NCBI GenBank assembly: GCA_025345505.1 | Contig: JANVCC010000073.1 | Span: forward strand, 1,733,075-1,797,074 | DNA from: Todiramphus chloris collaris | Lineage: Eukaryota > Chordata > Aves > Coraciiformes > Alcedinidae | Length of the DNA stretch: 64,000 bases | Reading direction: 5' to 3' | In this document: positions 1 through 46,200 of the stretch, in pieces | Position numbering within the stretch: the first letter of the stretch is position 1 | How the letters are laid out: the number at the start of each line of letters is the position of its first letter | Position numbers and translations under genes: made by a program | The notes under the pieces: generated by a model | Seen by the model: only the letters and a program-made list of their open reading frames with translations | Database searches by the model: none | Told to the model about the DNA's origin: nothing

Positions 1-3000
1 GATGCCTGAGGCAGGCTGAAGACCAGCTATTAATTTTACACTTCATCACTTCCAAGTGTGGTTTGTTTCTGCTCTGAATTCCGCCAGCTATTCCATTTGG
101 ATGAGTTCCTCAAAGCCGTTCCCCAAGCTATTCCCAGGACTTTGTAATATTTGATGACTAAATAAACAACCAGCCTGGGCTTGGATTCACAGGGTTAGAT
201 CAACCCAGGCACCTTTCACAACTATGTTTTAATAATGAAGTTGGGTGGTTGTGGGTTTTTTCCCCCCACAGTAAGCTAAGATTTCAGAGTTCTTTTTTAT
301 TTTAATATCTAGCAATGTTTTGAGGCACAAATATTATAATCATGCCATCTGCATGGTGAAGGAAGTGAATCACTGGACAAAATTACTGACAGCAGTTACG
401 GTGGAAATGTTTCCACCAAAGCAGAGCAGGAGGTGAACAGGGCTTGGCACCATGGATATGTTCTTGACTGGGAAGAAAAGATGTCGAGACTGTGCCGTTC
501 CGGGGAAGAGACAGATGCTGAACGAGCAGGACTGACTTCTATAAGTGCTGTGGTTAAAAATAGTGCTGCTTATGAATTAGAAAGAAATGAAATCTTTCTA
601 AATGTGGCCATCCTGATCCTAAAGTAGGTTATGTTGCAGTGCTAAAATAGCAGCACTGACCTGCTGCTGGGTTTCTTTCCCTCTGCTGAGTAACGTGGGA
701 GACTCCAGCAAGTGCCCGGGCTGCTGTAGGAGCTGCTGACAGAGGTCTGACCCATAGATGATAAAAAAACATACTGGGTGCACTTGGAGGAGAGTGAGTG
801 ACTGCCAGGATACCCTCACCAGGAGATGCCTCTGGTCTCCATGCTGGAGGGACACTTTGTGAGGTACCAAACACAGGGAGTCCAGAAGCAGCCACTCTAC
901 AACTGCTGGGCTGATGAATTTTATGCAGATTGAACCAAAAGCCTGAGATAAAGGCTGAGTTAGAGTCAGAGAGCACACAAGTGATGTGTGGGCCTTGAGG
1001 ACAACGTCTAGCATGTGTTTGTAGCACCTTAAAACAGCTGTTAGCTGTGGGACTCCACAAGTAATTCAGGAATCTGTTGATTTCCAAGACCTGATCTCCC
1101 ATTATCTCCTACCAACAAACACTCCGGTGGATCCTGAGCTGCTTTCAAACGTTCTGGCTGAACTGAGCTCAGTTAATTTCTCCCTGGTAAGAGATGTGAG
1201 GATGGTGCACAGGCTAAACTCTCCTCTCAACAACCTGTTGCACTAGGTCAGGGTTGGAATGTTCTGTCAGGACGCGGCAGAGCGTTACTGGGAAACTTCA
1301 TCAGGTGTTCCCCAGGCAGGACCTGCTCTCTGGGGATGTGCCTTACTTCAGCCTGGCCTTTCCACCACCACCACATTCATTTCAGGAAAAAAAAAAAAAA
1401 AGTATTTATCCCAATGGAATGATGTCAACAACCATTTTGTTCCACTGCAGAGCCCCCCCAGAAACTCCCACGGACACCAGAAATAGCCCTGGGATCTATT
1501 TTTAAATCATTTCTTTGCCAGCAAGAATTCATTTCAGTGCAAGGTCAACAGGGTTTGAAGGTCAAACGCTGAAATCAAACCATATAAGGGGTCCAACGTG
1601 ATGAGAAATCTTATCATTCAGTGGCAGCCCTGAAGCTTCTCTGAGCTCCTTCTGCAGCTGGCCTGGCTCAGTGTCCCACTGAAGCTCTCCCAGGATGTTC
1701 ACGGCAGCAGAAACTCCCCCAGCAACGCAGCAGCATCATGCTCTGGCCTTACTCTCATGCCAGTATTTTCACTTTGTGCAAATCCTTTTTTACTGCTTCT
1801 TGCTCAAACAAAATCTGCTTCCTGCCTACCTTGCCTACCACACCAGTGTTCCCATTGAAGCCAGATGAGTATTTTCTCAGGGGCAATGTGGGTGAGCTGT
1901 CAGATGCTCGGAGCTGTCAGATGTCCTTGCCCATCACCAAAGGACACTCGAGACAGACTGCAACCTTCCTCGTGCAGTGAAGAGCTGACCTGATGGCTCC
2001 GGGAGGTATTTGCTGCCACGAAACAACTATTATTTACCTCCTAATCTCTGGTCTGCACCTTGGAAAGGGCAACTCTCTATTACTGTAGGCCCACAGTAAA
2101 TCAAATCCTAGCCCGTGGATGATCGTTCTGCATGCAACAAAATGAGTTCCCACCCGTGTGAAATCTCTGGATGTTCTTGGAATATAAATGAATTACGATA
2201 AGGATAACAAATAATAACAAAGGCCCTTTTTTTTTTTTATTCTCAAGGGTTTATCTGATTGCAAAAACTCAGAAAGAAAAAAATAAAACCAGCGTTATAG
2301 ATTTCTAGCAGAAAGAAAATATTCTATTTCCAACAGGCGATAAGAATCTGCTGTCGGATACTGGAGCGATGTCTGAACGGGGCTGCTCCACAGCCACTTG
2401 CCACTCTCCCTTTGCTCATTCCTGACATGTTTACAGGAGCTGTGAAAAGCTCTGTGCCGTTTCAGACGGGAGGGCTCAGCCTTTCCCTTTCTTTTCCTCA
2501 CTCTCCTTCCGTGCACACGCCTGCCGGCAACCCCCCGGCCCCGGCAGGCACGGCGATGGAATTTGGGACAGAGCACGAGTTTTGAGTTACGCAGATTATT
2601 GTGCAAAGCACAGGAAATTAAAACCAATTAATTTCTTGTAAATACAAATGGAGCCAGACTTTTTTTTTAAAAAATTTTTTCTGATTTATGCTGACTTTCT
2701 GCCTTCCCCCAATGGCTCATTTCCCTGTTTTGCCGAGGAATCCCGCGCAGTCCGAGAGAGAAATTCGCAGCTACTACCCTGTAACGCAAGACGAAAGACA
2801 AATGTTTGGTGACTGCTGATAAAAGAGAAAAGGCCCCATGGTGCATTCTTTTAGCCAACTTATTAGGAGTCTTCTAAAACACTGTATCTGTTCAGAGAGG
2901 GGAAGTTACTTGACTGCTCAGGTTCAAGATTGTGTAAGCAAAGTCATCTAAGAGATGAACTGACTTATAATGTGCTCTCAAAGCTGCAGTTACTCCCAAG

Positions 3001-4893
3001 ATAATCCAGGTAGGAGTGGAAAAGAGAGAGGAGAGCAAGAAATACTCCCCCCCACCTCTTTTTTTTCCTTCCACTGTAATGTAAATCAATGAATATTCTA
3101 TTGGAGCTGAAAGAGCTTCCTGAAAGGCTAACAAGATGGAAGAGAATATCACAGGTTCCAGCTAAAAATATTCAAAATGCTAAATAAAAAATGTCAGTAG
3201 AAGAAATGATAAGAAAAACAAGCCAGGCCTCTGCTCCCAGAATGTTAAGTTGGTAGGAAAAACCCCTGTACTGGTGAAGTCCAGCAGGAAGGTGCAACTA
3301 CAGAGCAGCCTTCACAATGTAGGGTTTGAAACAGAACAAACACGTCAGATTCACTGGGAATTGGCACCAGAGATCCCTGGGTGCTCCAGCCCACACCAGC
3401 ACTGCCAGGCACAAACCAGTGCCTTACCCCAAAAGATGCCCACGGAGACCCAGCTCTTAGGATCACAGGGTAGTTCAGGCTGGAGGGGATCTCAGGAGGT
3501 CTCCCAGATCATGAAGCTTACGGAAGAACTGAGTCTAACCAAAGATGCTGAGATCCTGCTCATGCCACAGCCCAGTGTTTTCACTGGACCTTAATTCTTC
3601 CTGTTTAGAGAAGTTCTGCTGGCCTCAGACTTTTGCCCCTTTTCAATAAGCATCACCTTGACATGTTGGAACCACGGGACATCAGATATGAAGAATGGTT
3701 GTATTACACGAGTCAGCCTGAGCGTACAGCTAGCACCAAGCAAGAAAGAGAGCAACTGAGCCTAGCAAAACACTGAATAAAGTAAACTGGAAAGAAAAAT
3801 AACCATTTTCACAGCTGTGGCCTGAGGGGACCCTTCTGTTTTTTTGGATCTTTTGTAAAATATTTTGTGTGCCAGTCTTTAAAAACCACGCAGCAAAGCT
3901 TATTGGTTCTATTCCAGATGACTTGCGAAGAAGAGAGACTTTTAATCATATCGGAAAGCTCCTTCAGGGCTCTGTATTTTATGTAATATCTGGTTTATTA
4001 TAAAGCAGACTGGTTATTTCAACAGCCTCACAATTTATGCTCAACTATAGCCTCGGCAGAACTTTCTGCCCGAGTCTGCAGTGGGAGCCCCTGGCCAAAT
4101 TCCAGCTCCCATGTGGAATCCATCAGATTGCAAGTGCAGTGCAAACTTGCTCCCCTTTAACTCCTGTCCTTCTCAAAGTACCACCCATTTCATCCGAGCT
4201 TGAGAAAGCATCTTACTAACAGCTTGGTACTGAATCTGTCAGATTTATTACTTGCAAACAGTGTTGGTGTTCAGAAGGTAACCCAGAGCAAGCCATCCTA
4301 AAATGTCCCATAATTGTACTATGCCTGGTAAAATGTCTAAGGGATTCCTCATGGCCCTCAGCTGCTTGAAAATCCTGACCCAACAGACAGGGGAATAATT
4401 CCAGGTCATCCATGCACTTTCCTTCACGTCTGCTGGGTGGACAGATCACTGACAGTAACAGAATAAAAAGGGGAAAGAATATCTTTCAGACACCATTTAA
4501 TTGCAGGTCTCGAACGGCTAAAGCAGGACCAGGAACATCTCTTTTGGCCAGACTCTGGCATTCCACTCAGAAACATTTTTGTCTTGTCTTCAAATGGATT
4601 CAGTTCCCTGATTCAGGAAAATGGATTTTGGTTTTTTTTTTTCCCCCCAGGAGTGAAAAGTTACTAAAATAAAGCTAAAAAACCCAGCTTACTCTTTTGT
4701 GGAGAGGTGGAACTCAGGTCTCAAAGTATTTCTCTGCTAAATATAAAGGCCTCAAGAACTTATACATTGTTAGATCAGTTAATCCATTCAGTGATCAAGT
4801 GAATATCCACCATACATGATGAAAACAAGTAGCAGCAGCCAAAGACTTTCTCTGGCGTGACTTAATTGCAGCCGTGTTTTCCCTTCCTCCTAG
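1..4893. other. Left flank: 3' part of intron 12, no exon found
   Basis: The exon at 4894 opens in phase 1, so the preceding exon ends to the left. I looked here for an Ig5-type exon (Y-x-C-x-A pattern followed by a GT donor) on the + strand and saw none. The stretch is AT-rich with stop codons in all frames, an A15 run at 1387-1401, T-rich runs near 2228 and 2661, and a possible old CR1 fragment at 3461-3590. A moderately CpG-rich patch sits at about 2500-2560. Confidence 0.7.
3461..3590 (-). mobile_element. Old CR1 LINE 3'-end fragment (probable)
   Basis: The stretch beginning GGATCACAGGGTAGTTCAGG, then CTGGAGGGGATCTCAGGAGG, resembles the reverse complement of a diverged avian CR1 3' end (tail at the left). 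It is weaker than the other copies, and the right boundary is uncertain. Confidence 0.4.
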
Positions 4894-37428
<32,535 letters not shown>

Positions 37429-40400
37429 GCAGCCCGACCCGAGCCAGGGTGTCTTGCACTCCTCAGCCACGCTAGATTCTGACATGTCTCCATGGGAGAG
37501 GAAAGCTGACAGGACGATGGTTCACATGTTTCTTCTGGCACATCTCTGGTATGAATAGAAACATTTTCAGAGCATCTCCTTTGCTGTCTTTAACGGCCTA
37601 TTGCAACCCCTGCAGTAAGGAGCTGTAACCCAGAACTGCTTCCACTCCTTCCCCACCTCGCTGGGACTGTTCATCGGCATTCACAGACTTGTACGTTCCT
37701 TCGTTCACGTTTTATTTCATAAGATTCATTCTACTGATCCCGCACCCGTCCCGCGGGGATTGTTTGGAATGACGCTGGAAGGGATCGGCTGAAAACAACA
37801 GCCAGACACGTTAATGCCTTGGTGAAAATCCAAAACTGAAACATCATTCCTAACTTGGGATCTCACCCACTGCAAAGACCTCTGGAATATTTTGGAATCC
37901 GGAATATCGTGATTTAAAATTTCCACTGCCCCGAGGATGCTCCCCAAAACTGATACAGCAGAGGGAAAGCAGAGAGTGCCCACGTGTCACCCCGGTCTTT
38001 GGGCCCCCGGGACGCGCGCTCTCCTCTCAAACAGCAAACCTTGATGGAGACGCGTCTGTTAGCAATTGCAGGGCAACTTCACTGCCTTAACTAAGAACCT
38101 TCTTAAGCTTAAATAGACAGGATTTCCCAACACAAACCACTTGTTTGTGACAACGTGCATAAAATACTCCTTAATGTGACCGCTACACCTAAGCGCACAC
38201 GCAGCCCCGAGGCGCCAGCGGGGTAGCAGCGTTTCTATGCTTCCTTTCTGCACACAGGCTCTTTAGGAAACCAAAGCAAACCATTTCCTTTGGATTCTGT
38301 GGCAGATGCTGGACAGTTTGACCCTAGGAATACCAGCCCCTGCTGAACGTCTGTCTCGGTCTTGTCAGGTTTACTACTGGTATGACGTGCAACGCCCTCT
38401 GCATCTAAACCCGATATGGATTCATGGTAATTCAAAGCTTTTTTTTGCAGCCTAATCACGTGGGACTGGAGGGATGACAAATTCTCACAGTTGAGAGATG
38501 GAGCGTTGCCCCCCTGCCCCCAAGCCGCGCACGGCAGGGCCCATTGGTCTGCAACAGGGTCCCACGCACGCTCCCAGCAGCTCCAAAAGGAAGCAAACAA
38601 TCCTGGTCGTTTAATGCACTACGTAACGATCAGAGTTGACTTTAGAAACCTAGGAAGAGGAAAAGCATCAAGGTCGCAAGTTGAAGAAGCAAGGATGAGA
38701 AAGATGTTCATTGACAGTCGAGGCTATAACCTCCTAAGTTAGAAAGCCAGGTCTGTAAATGACTCTGTGCAGTTTCCTTCAAGGTCTGCACAACCCTTCC
38801 CTTCTTTCTTAGGCTTGACACTGATTTGACCTCTTCAGAGACAAAGAATTTTTCTTCATGATTACAAACTGAAGGAAAAATAAAATCCAGCACTTGCAAA
38901 CCAAGCCTATTACCTTGGCGAAGCAGCCTCAACACCCTGGCAGTAGCAGAGAAAACATTTCTGGATGATTGGTTATGTTGAAATAAACACAAACAAGCCT
39001 CAGGTATTAGCAAAGGAGGAAAAGAAATCTCCAAACCCCATGACACGTTAACTGTGAACGCTACAGCATCTGAAGTACAGGCTCTTGGGAACCGCGCTTC
39101 TTCTCCTTGACTTGAGAGTCGATGTATTAAGGCAATCAGTGGCAGCAACTCGTGAGCCCCTCGTTGACAGGGGACCTTGCTAGATAGCTGTGGTCTGGAG
39201 TTGCTTTATGGTCACTTTTGCACTTCTCTCTATTTTAATGCCTACGTATTAAGTAGAGCTGGTCATGTAACAGAAGAAACTACTGGGGAAGAATTCATCT
39301 GATGAGCTCCAGTAAGCTCATTGGATCAGTTTTCTTATCAAACAGTAAATTAACTATAGCTCTGAACAAATAATTAATCAATTCTTTCAGAAATAATTTA
39401 TTCATGTGACAGAAAGGAAAAAAAAAAAGAAAGGTGTGGGTGGTTTGTCTGGTTTTACTGTTAACGGCATCGGCGTGAAATGCTTTGTTATGGTCTTGCT
39501 CTGTAGGGTAAGAAAATGACAGTGTTTAAAAAAATCTTTGCTTATAAACTTTAAAAATAAGTATACATAGGAAAAAAAAAAACCAAACCCTCCAAGTAAG
39601 CTGTTTGGAAAAAGAACGGGAAACACTGCTGGGTGAACTGCCTGCTTCTAAGAGAGCCGAGCAGATCACCTCTCCACTCCACGGAGGATGAAGCTCCAAG
39701 GATGCGCTGGCAGGCAGGTCCCTGCTGGGATCAGCCTCTCTGCGTCGCGGGAGGCGAGGGGGACACAAGTGCTCCAGAGAGATGTTAAAGCACTGGGTGC
39801 ATGGGCAGCCCCTGCCTTAAAACCCAGGGCTCCTCTGCCCGGGCAAAGCCAACGGGCGTCTCGAGACTCGGGAAAGGGCAGCTGTGTTTCTAAGGTTTAT
39901 TTTGAGTGGATGATTATATTTTTTTTTTTTTCTCCTTCTTATAGTAAATGTAACAAGCAAAAGTACTGCCTGAAAAGTATTATTGAACATATGTATTCTA
40001 TTTTATTTACTAATATTTTGTTCGTTCCTTTTCTCTCCTCCCTTAATTTAATTGTTGCTCTTTTCTTACAACGATGTATATAATTTACCCAGTAGATACA
40101 AATATAGTGATTCATTTATATGGTAAGATTTGTAACATCGTAGTCAAGAGCGAAAGAGATACCCAGACATAACAGAGATAAGGATTGTTACTAAACATTT
40201 CACTAATGCTTGCAGGCCAGGCTCCAGTTTACAGTGCCCCACTCGTGCCACTTCCTAGCAGTTCTCTTGGCTCTCACTTCTCCACACATTATTTAGTTTG
40301 GGAAACAGGGATCTGGAGGAATCCGGCAGGTTTATCTCACCCCTGGAAGTGTCGCCGTGCAGCTCATGGTAAAGGTGAGGAACTTCCACTGCCTCCCTTT

Positions 40401-42370
40401 TAAACCTCTAATGTACTGGCTGGAGGATCAGAAGGGGCCAAACCGTTTAAGTGATGTGATGATTATTATTTCTTCAGACTTCTCAGGGATTCTTACTCAG
40501 CTCCTGCCAGCCACCTGCTTTATCTAACCTGCCTGAGCTCAGCGGTATCTGGTTTTAACACACACCTTTGGTGGCTTCAGTGGTGCTTACTCCTTGTTTG
40601 TCCTCTTTTTACCTCTCTTTGTCCTCTCCTCCCAGACAATTAAGGCAAAGAAACTGGGAGCTCACCAGAGAAATGAGTTGTCTTCTCTCCTACAATCACC
40701 TGCCAAGGATAAGTGCCTTCCCCTGCACGTTATTGCTCAGGCTGGTGTTTTTAACAGCCTGGTTTCCTATCTCCTCTTTTCTCTACTTTTCATCTATTTC
40801 TTGATATTTGCTCTTCACGGTCCCTTTGGATTTCTTTTCTTTGCCTTTTGAATAAGATCAGGTATAGGACTCGTTTCACTTTACTATTTCTTGTATATTC
40901 TGTGCTTGCAGAGGCTGAACTAGATAATCTAAAGCAAGCTTTTTTCACATTGAACTAGTTTTCTATGCCTATAGTGGAATAAAAAAAAGATATTGGTTTG
41001 TCCAGAAGCCTCTCTGTATCCTGCCCTGAATGAGAGAAGCTTCTTAAAGTATTGATTTTTCAATACTGGTATCTGGAGCAAAACAAAGTTGTAAGGCTCG
41101 CATAGGACTAGGAGGAAGTGGTGACTCTTTCTCAAACAATGAGGTTTCTCTTAGGTTCTTCCAGGTTCCTAACCAGCATGCTGGGCCCACACCATCTACT
41201 CAGGATATCAAGGAAGGTCAGCTGCTGAAGGGCTGCCTGCAGGCACTAACCGCTCCGCTTGTCCCACTAATACCAACACTGCTTCCCAGCGGGCTGCTGG
41301 GCAATGCCTGGGATAACCTGGAGTGGCCAGGCTCTTCTCTCTTCCTATCTTGTATACTACTGGAATGTCAGTCAGCACATAAGCCTGGAACTGGCCAGTC
41401 ACCAGTTTATGACTTAACTCCCCCAAGCTCTTCCCGCTGAGCGTTGGCACTGCCTTCTCATGTCCCACCTTGCTTTACAAGTGCGACCTGGCCCCATTCC
41501 AGCTCTGAGCGTGTGGGTGGACCTGGGTCAACAGTCTCTAGCTCCCATCAGCACCAACTGGACAACACTGGGAAGTGTTTGCAGGGAAACATCACTAGCA
41601 AATAGCTACATAGCAAGGTAAAGCATTATCAGCTTTTCCTGACAGTATCATTCTCCTGATCAGCATCACAGTCAGAGATGAGTCTATCTTTCTTTTCTTA
41701 TCATGAATGGAAAATACAGAAGGTAGCAATAATTTCTCTTATCCCTCCCTGCAAACAGCAACGGCCAAACCCTGGGATGCATTTTCCTGGTTTTATACTA
41801 TACTAGGAAAAAAAAGAATTCAAACAGAATTTTGCTAAAGTAACACCACCACCATAGGCAAGTGAAATACAGGAAGAACTTCTGGATCTGACCCTACGAG
41901 GAGTCAGTCACTGTATAGGATGTAAGTGCAAGAACTGACTTCTTGGTTGAAACCTGTTGTCTTCATATCATGGGAACATGGAAAAGGAAAGCTTGCTGGA
42001 CTGGGTCATGTGGGACCCCAAATATGATGCTACAGGGGCTGTGGTTACAGGAAGCCTGGTGTGGTATGCACTGAGCAGTGTCCCCTTGTCCTGCCTCCTC
42101 AGCCTGTGCCACAGGAGCCAGCACATCCCGACTACTCCACTCGTTTTCCCTTAGACCTCGAGTTGTCAAAGCAGCTAACGAAAACTGGGCAAAACCCAGT
42201 ACCTTGGGACTTAAAGAAAATCAACTAACACTAAGGAATGTCTGTCTGCCATGTTCCTGTCTGTCTGAAGAATGTATGCACTGAAAACAACGCTTTCTTA
42301 TGTAGTCAAAATTTGTACTGTATCTATTAACCAAAAAAAAAAAAAATAAAAAGATTCTATATTTATACAG
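37429..42370 (+). other. KDRL: Probable 3' UTR of KDRL
   Basis: From the stop codon to about 20 bases past AATAAA at 42345-42350. This would be a UTR of about 4.9 kb. Two earlier AATAAA hexamers (38879-38884, 38982-38987) lack a clear GT-rich element downstream. AUUUA-type motifs occur near 39390 and 40113. No coding exon is recognised inside. The 3' boundary is inferred from signals only. Confidence 0.55.
42345..42350 (+). terminator. KDRL: Polyadenylation signal (AATAAA), likely gene 3' end
   Basis: AATAAA follows a run of A and is followed within about 30-60 bases by CCGTTGTGTCATCTCTTGGC and AGTGTTGTCC, a good GT-rich downstream element. Another AATAAA lies at 42431-42436. Confidence 0.5.
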
Positions 42371-42805
42371 CCCAGGGCTCCGTTGTGTCATCTCTTGGCT
42401 TGAGAAGTGTTGTCCTTGAAGCAGAATATAAATAAATAATGCAACAGTTTTGAGAGATTTTTTAACAAGGCATAGATCTCAATTTCTCCAGGGGGTTCAA
42501 AACTTGGGACACAAGCCTGCCTTGCTGTCGTTGCTCTGAGGTATCTCACCACCACATTTGCTTAAAAGATTTACAGATGTCCAAAAAACAAATAGAAATG
42601 CTGGCCCGGTTTGCTGGAGAAACACATAAATCTATCTGCTGCCAAGAGCAGTCCATGCCACACAGACTGCTGGCTTGTTCTGCTCAAAAGAAAGAAATGG
42701 GGTGGAGACAGAAGACAGAATCAAATGCTGCCTTCTGAATGAGACCCGTGTTCACCAAAGCATGCAAGGAGCTAAGTCAGTGAAGAGAATTTGCAGAACG
42801 TGGTA

Positions 42806-42905
42806 GCATCTGAGCACCCTGCCCTAGTGGGAGGGGTCCCTGCCCATGGGGTTGGAACTGGATGAGCTTTAAGGTCCCTTCCAACCCTGACCATTCCATG
42901 ATCTG
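42806..42905 (+). mobile_element. CR1 LINE 3'-end fragment
   Basis: GAGCACCCTGCCCTAGTGGG, then GTCCCTGCCCATGGGGTTGG, then AAGGTCCCTTCCAACCCTGA and CCATTCCATGATCT: the avian CR1 3' end in plus orientation. It is a near mirror of the fragment at 25620-25770. Confidence 0.87.
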
Positions 42906-43275
42906 GGGGTTGTCCAGGTTCAAAGGTCCAGAAATTGTGTTTCATTTGCCTTGCCATAATATTCTAAAAAGAACACAGTTAGATCAGTATTTCCCAACAT
43001 GTGGCCACACCGATGCTATCAAGTCCTCACCGGGGTAAACTCTGCACTGGTGGAATCGAGGCTATTCTAATCCCATGCTCTTATTTTGTAGTTAAGGGCT
43101 AAGATGTAGAAGGCTGAGGAAAATAAAAAATAAAGTCTCCCAAACTAGTCCAGTGCAGCAGACATGCCATTTTCCTCACCAGCTACCAGATCTTTCTGAA
43201 ATATTGTTCCTCTTTCTACTTTGGAGGCACAGCAGGTAACTGCAGGCAGAAAAAAATAGGAGATCTTTGCAGAGA

Positions 43276-43294
43276 TTTTTTTTTTTTTTTTTTT
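43276..43294. repeat. Homopolymer T19
   Basis: Nineteen consecutive T residues in the intergenic region. A poly(A)-like simple tract. Confidence 0.95.
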
Positions 43295-46200
43295 ACAGTC
43301 TGACAAATACTAGTTCTACTTTTGTCTTAAAATAAATAGTTATTAAGGGAAAAAAAAAAAGTCTGTTAAAATTTCAGAGCCATTCTTCCATTAGCAGCCT
43401 CAAAAGTTATCAGTCTGTGTATTTTGCTCGTCACATTAGAACTACGAAGCACTCAAGTCACTTCAAACATTTTAGTTTCTCTTCATTCCCTGTTCCAAAC
43501 ACAGTCCTGGAAGTGTCTAAATTATACATGTCATTTGAAATGTAGCAATCTCCTTTCATCCACATAATGAGCGAGAACATTCTTCTCTGTAAACTATGAA
43601 ATCTTTTAGTTACTTTTATAACACGAGTCATCGCATGCTAGGCAGTATAGAGTCTCCTTTATGGGGAAACCAACGTATTCAATGGGGGGAAAGAAAACAG
43701 AATTAATTCCCATTTGCTTTTAGCACAGACTGTCAATTATTAATTGTATACAGCTTGAGGTCCACTGGTGGAAGGTACTCTGCTGGGGCACGGGCTGGGA
43801 AAGAATTTCGAGGGGAAAAAACATCAAGTACAATGCTAGCAACCAAGAAACATAAGCTTTTCTCTTAGGTCTTGGCCAGGGTACCTAACTTCTCTGTCCC
43901 TGACTTTCAGCATACATGATACAAAAGGTCAGGTTGTTTTTACAGCAGCAGCACGCAGAGGTGCAAGACCAGAAAATTTCAATCTAAAGCACTGAAACTT
44001 GGTCGTTGGAGGTGATAAAAATCCAAGAAAATAGTGACTAGCAAGAGAAAGATTTTGTGGTAAACAGACTCAGAAAGGTGAGGATAGAATCCAACTGATT
44101 TCCAGCCAGGTCCTTTTTTGCTTTCTCCCATAATAAGATTTCACTTGGGAGGGTTTGTAAAGCAAGAAGGCTTTCAAAGAGAGAAAATACTGCTCATTTC
44201 ATAGGCTTTCTCCACAGCGAGACCCCCAGGCAGTAGATAACTTTGCCTCAGAAGCTACGAAGCAGACGGTGGCTGTGCCAGGGTCTCAGGGTAGGTTCTA
44301 CCACTGGCTATCACCTGACTGAGCTGTGATGACCTTGCTCTGCACAGACACTGGATGAAGCCCTACAAGGACCATCAACACAACCATTGTTTGAACCGTA
44401 CTGAAGTCAGCTTTGATCAGTCTCAACTCTTACTATAGCCCGATGAGTTAGGATTCACTGAAACGTAGAGAGGAGAAACTATTCTGTTTAAGCTGCCTCC
44501 TTCTGCAGGGACTGAGGACACAGAATGCAGGAAATCCCAGTTCTGGTGCTTCACTTCATCCTTCCTCGCCCACACTGATGCCCAAAGCGAGACCTGCCTG
44601 TTCCTTTCCTCACTGTGGAGTCAGTGAAGACTTACTCCACATCTGCACCCACCATAAGGGCAGAGTAACGGGGCTTCCGTGGGTGGCTCCATTCCAGGCT
44701 GCCACAGACGAGCAGGACTTTTTGAAGCTAGGACTACACGTTTGGTGATCCTCAGGACCAAGAGAATAAACCTGGGCATGTCTGGAGTAGCAGTTTTTTT
44801 AAGCTGGACCATTGTCACAGTGAATTCCTCAACAATCCAAAGGTTAATTTGCTTTTCATAACTATGCATGTAATAAAAAAAGCAAAACAACAAACCAAAC
44901 GAACCAAAAAAAACCCCAAACCAAACAATGCCAAGAACTTTATTCTTTCCTGGGAGAGTTTTGACCTTTTATTCATGTATATTTTTCAACTCCTGTCTTC
45001 CACTGTTTATGCCCCAAGCTAGAATGTCACAAGCCATCTTAGCATGGAGCAGAACCACACAGACAAGCAGGGGGAAGGCAAGGAGAGCAGGTGGAAAAGG
45101 GTGAGAATCACGAATGTGGTGGATCAAGGTACTGGGTTCCCTAAATCACGTCTACTAAAGCATCTGGGACATGCAGAATTACTTTCCTCTCTTTCCTCAA
45201 AGCTTCTGAAACAAGCAGCAAACCACCCTCACGATCCAATCTCAAGATGGAAACGTAACCTGACTTTACAACCTCAGGAAGGAAGGACAGGAGAGGGAAC
45301 TGAAGCCAAAGCATTCTCTCCCCAAGCACTAAAGCAGCTAGATCAAAACCCCAACGTCACAGATGACTCCTTGGCTGTCTGATGGCTTGCCTCTCAACTC
45401 CAAGCTGCACTGGAGGTGACATCAATAATTCCTCCTAGTGCCACAGTGACTCATAAACGGATCAGACCGTTGCACTGACACCTATTGACTCAGCTCCCTC
45501 CACTGCAGCATGGTATTTTTGGCTGTGCTGATGCAAAGCTCTTTTCCCTTCATGCTAATCTCTGGATTTGTGAGATCCTAGATGCCTTCAGGATTTTGTA
45601 AGAAATGAGACATGCCAACAGACTGCAAAGAAAAACTGAAGCTGTCTTCATCTTTATTCCTTCCTTTTGTACCACCATTGGAATGGTCCAATTAACGATA
45701 ATCTATTTCCCAGGACTTCAGTTAGTATTTAGGTGTCAGGAAGGGATTTTTTTTTATTATTATTTAAGCATGACTAACGCCCATCTCTTTTTTCTGGTTT
45801 AGCCTCATTCAGAAAAAGCAGGATTTTCAATATGCTTAAATATTAACTACCAATTGATAGCCCATAAGCAAAAAAAGGAATGGAGCAGAGTATGCAAACC
45901 CTGCCTGTGCTGCCCTCTTCCAGTCTGCTATAATGGGAAGAGACCTGAAAAGGGAAAGTACTCAGGGTAGCTTGGAAATCTCTGCCAAGGCAGAGGAATC
46001 TTGGTACGGCGACGCTAATAAATTCTGCTCGCATCAAGGATTTAGTTAAGTCCTCCTGACACCAAACAGACCAAGCTGCACTGATATCTGGATTAGTGTG
46101 CAGTCAGACCACTTGATTATCTCAGATACAGACCACAATTTGCCCTTCAGAAAATGCACTCCTTTTCTGTTTCTATGCAAAGCACTCAGCAAGGGTGCTC

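Noticed and set aside
40908..40945. CR1-like words GAACTAGATAATCTAAAG
   Set aside because: Too short to separate from chance.
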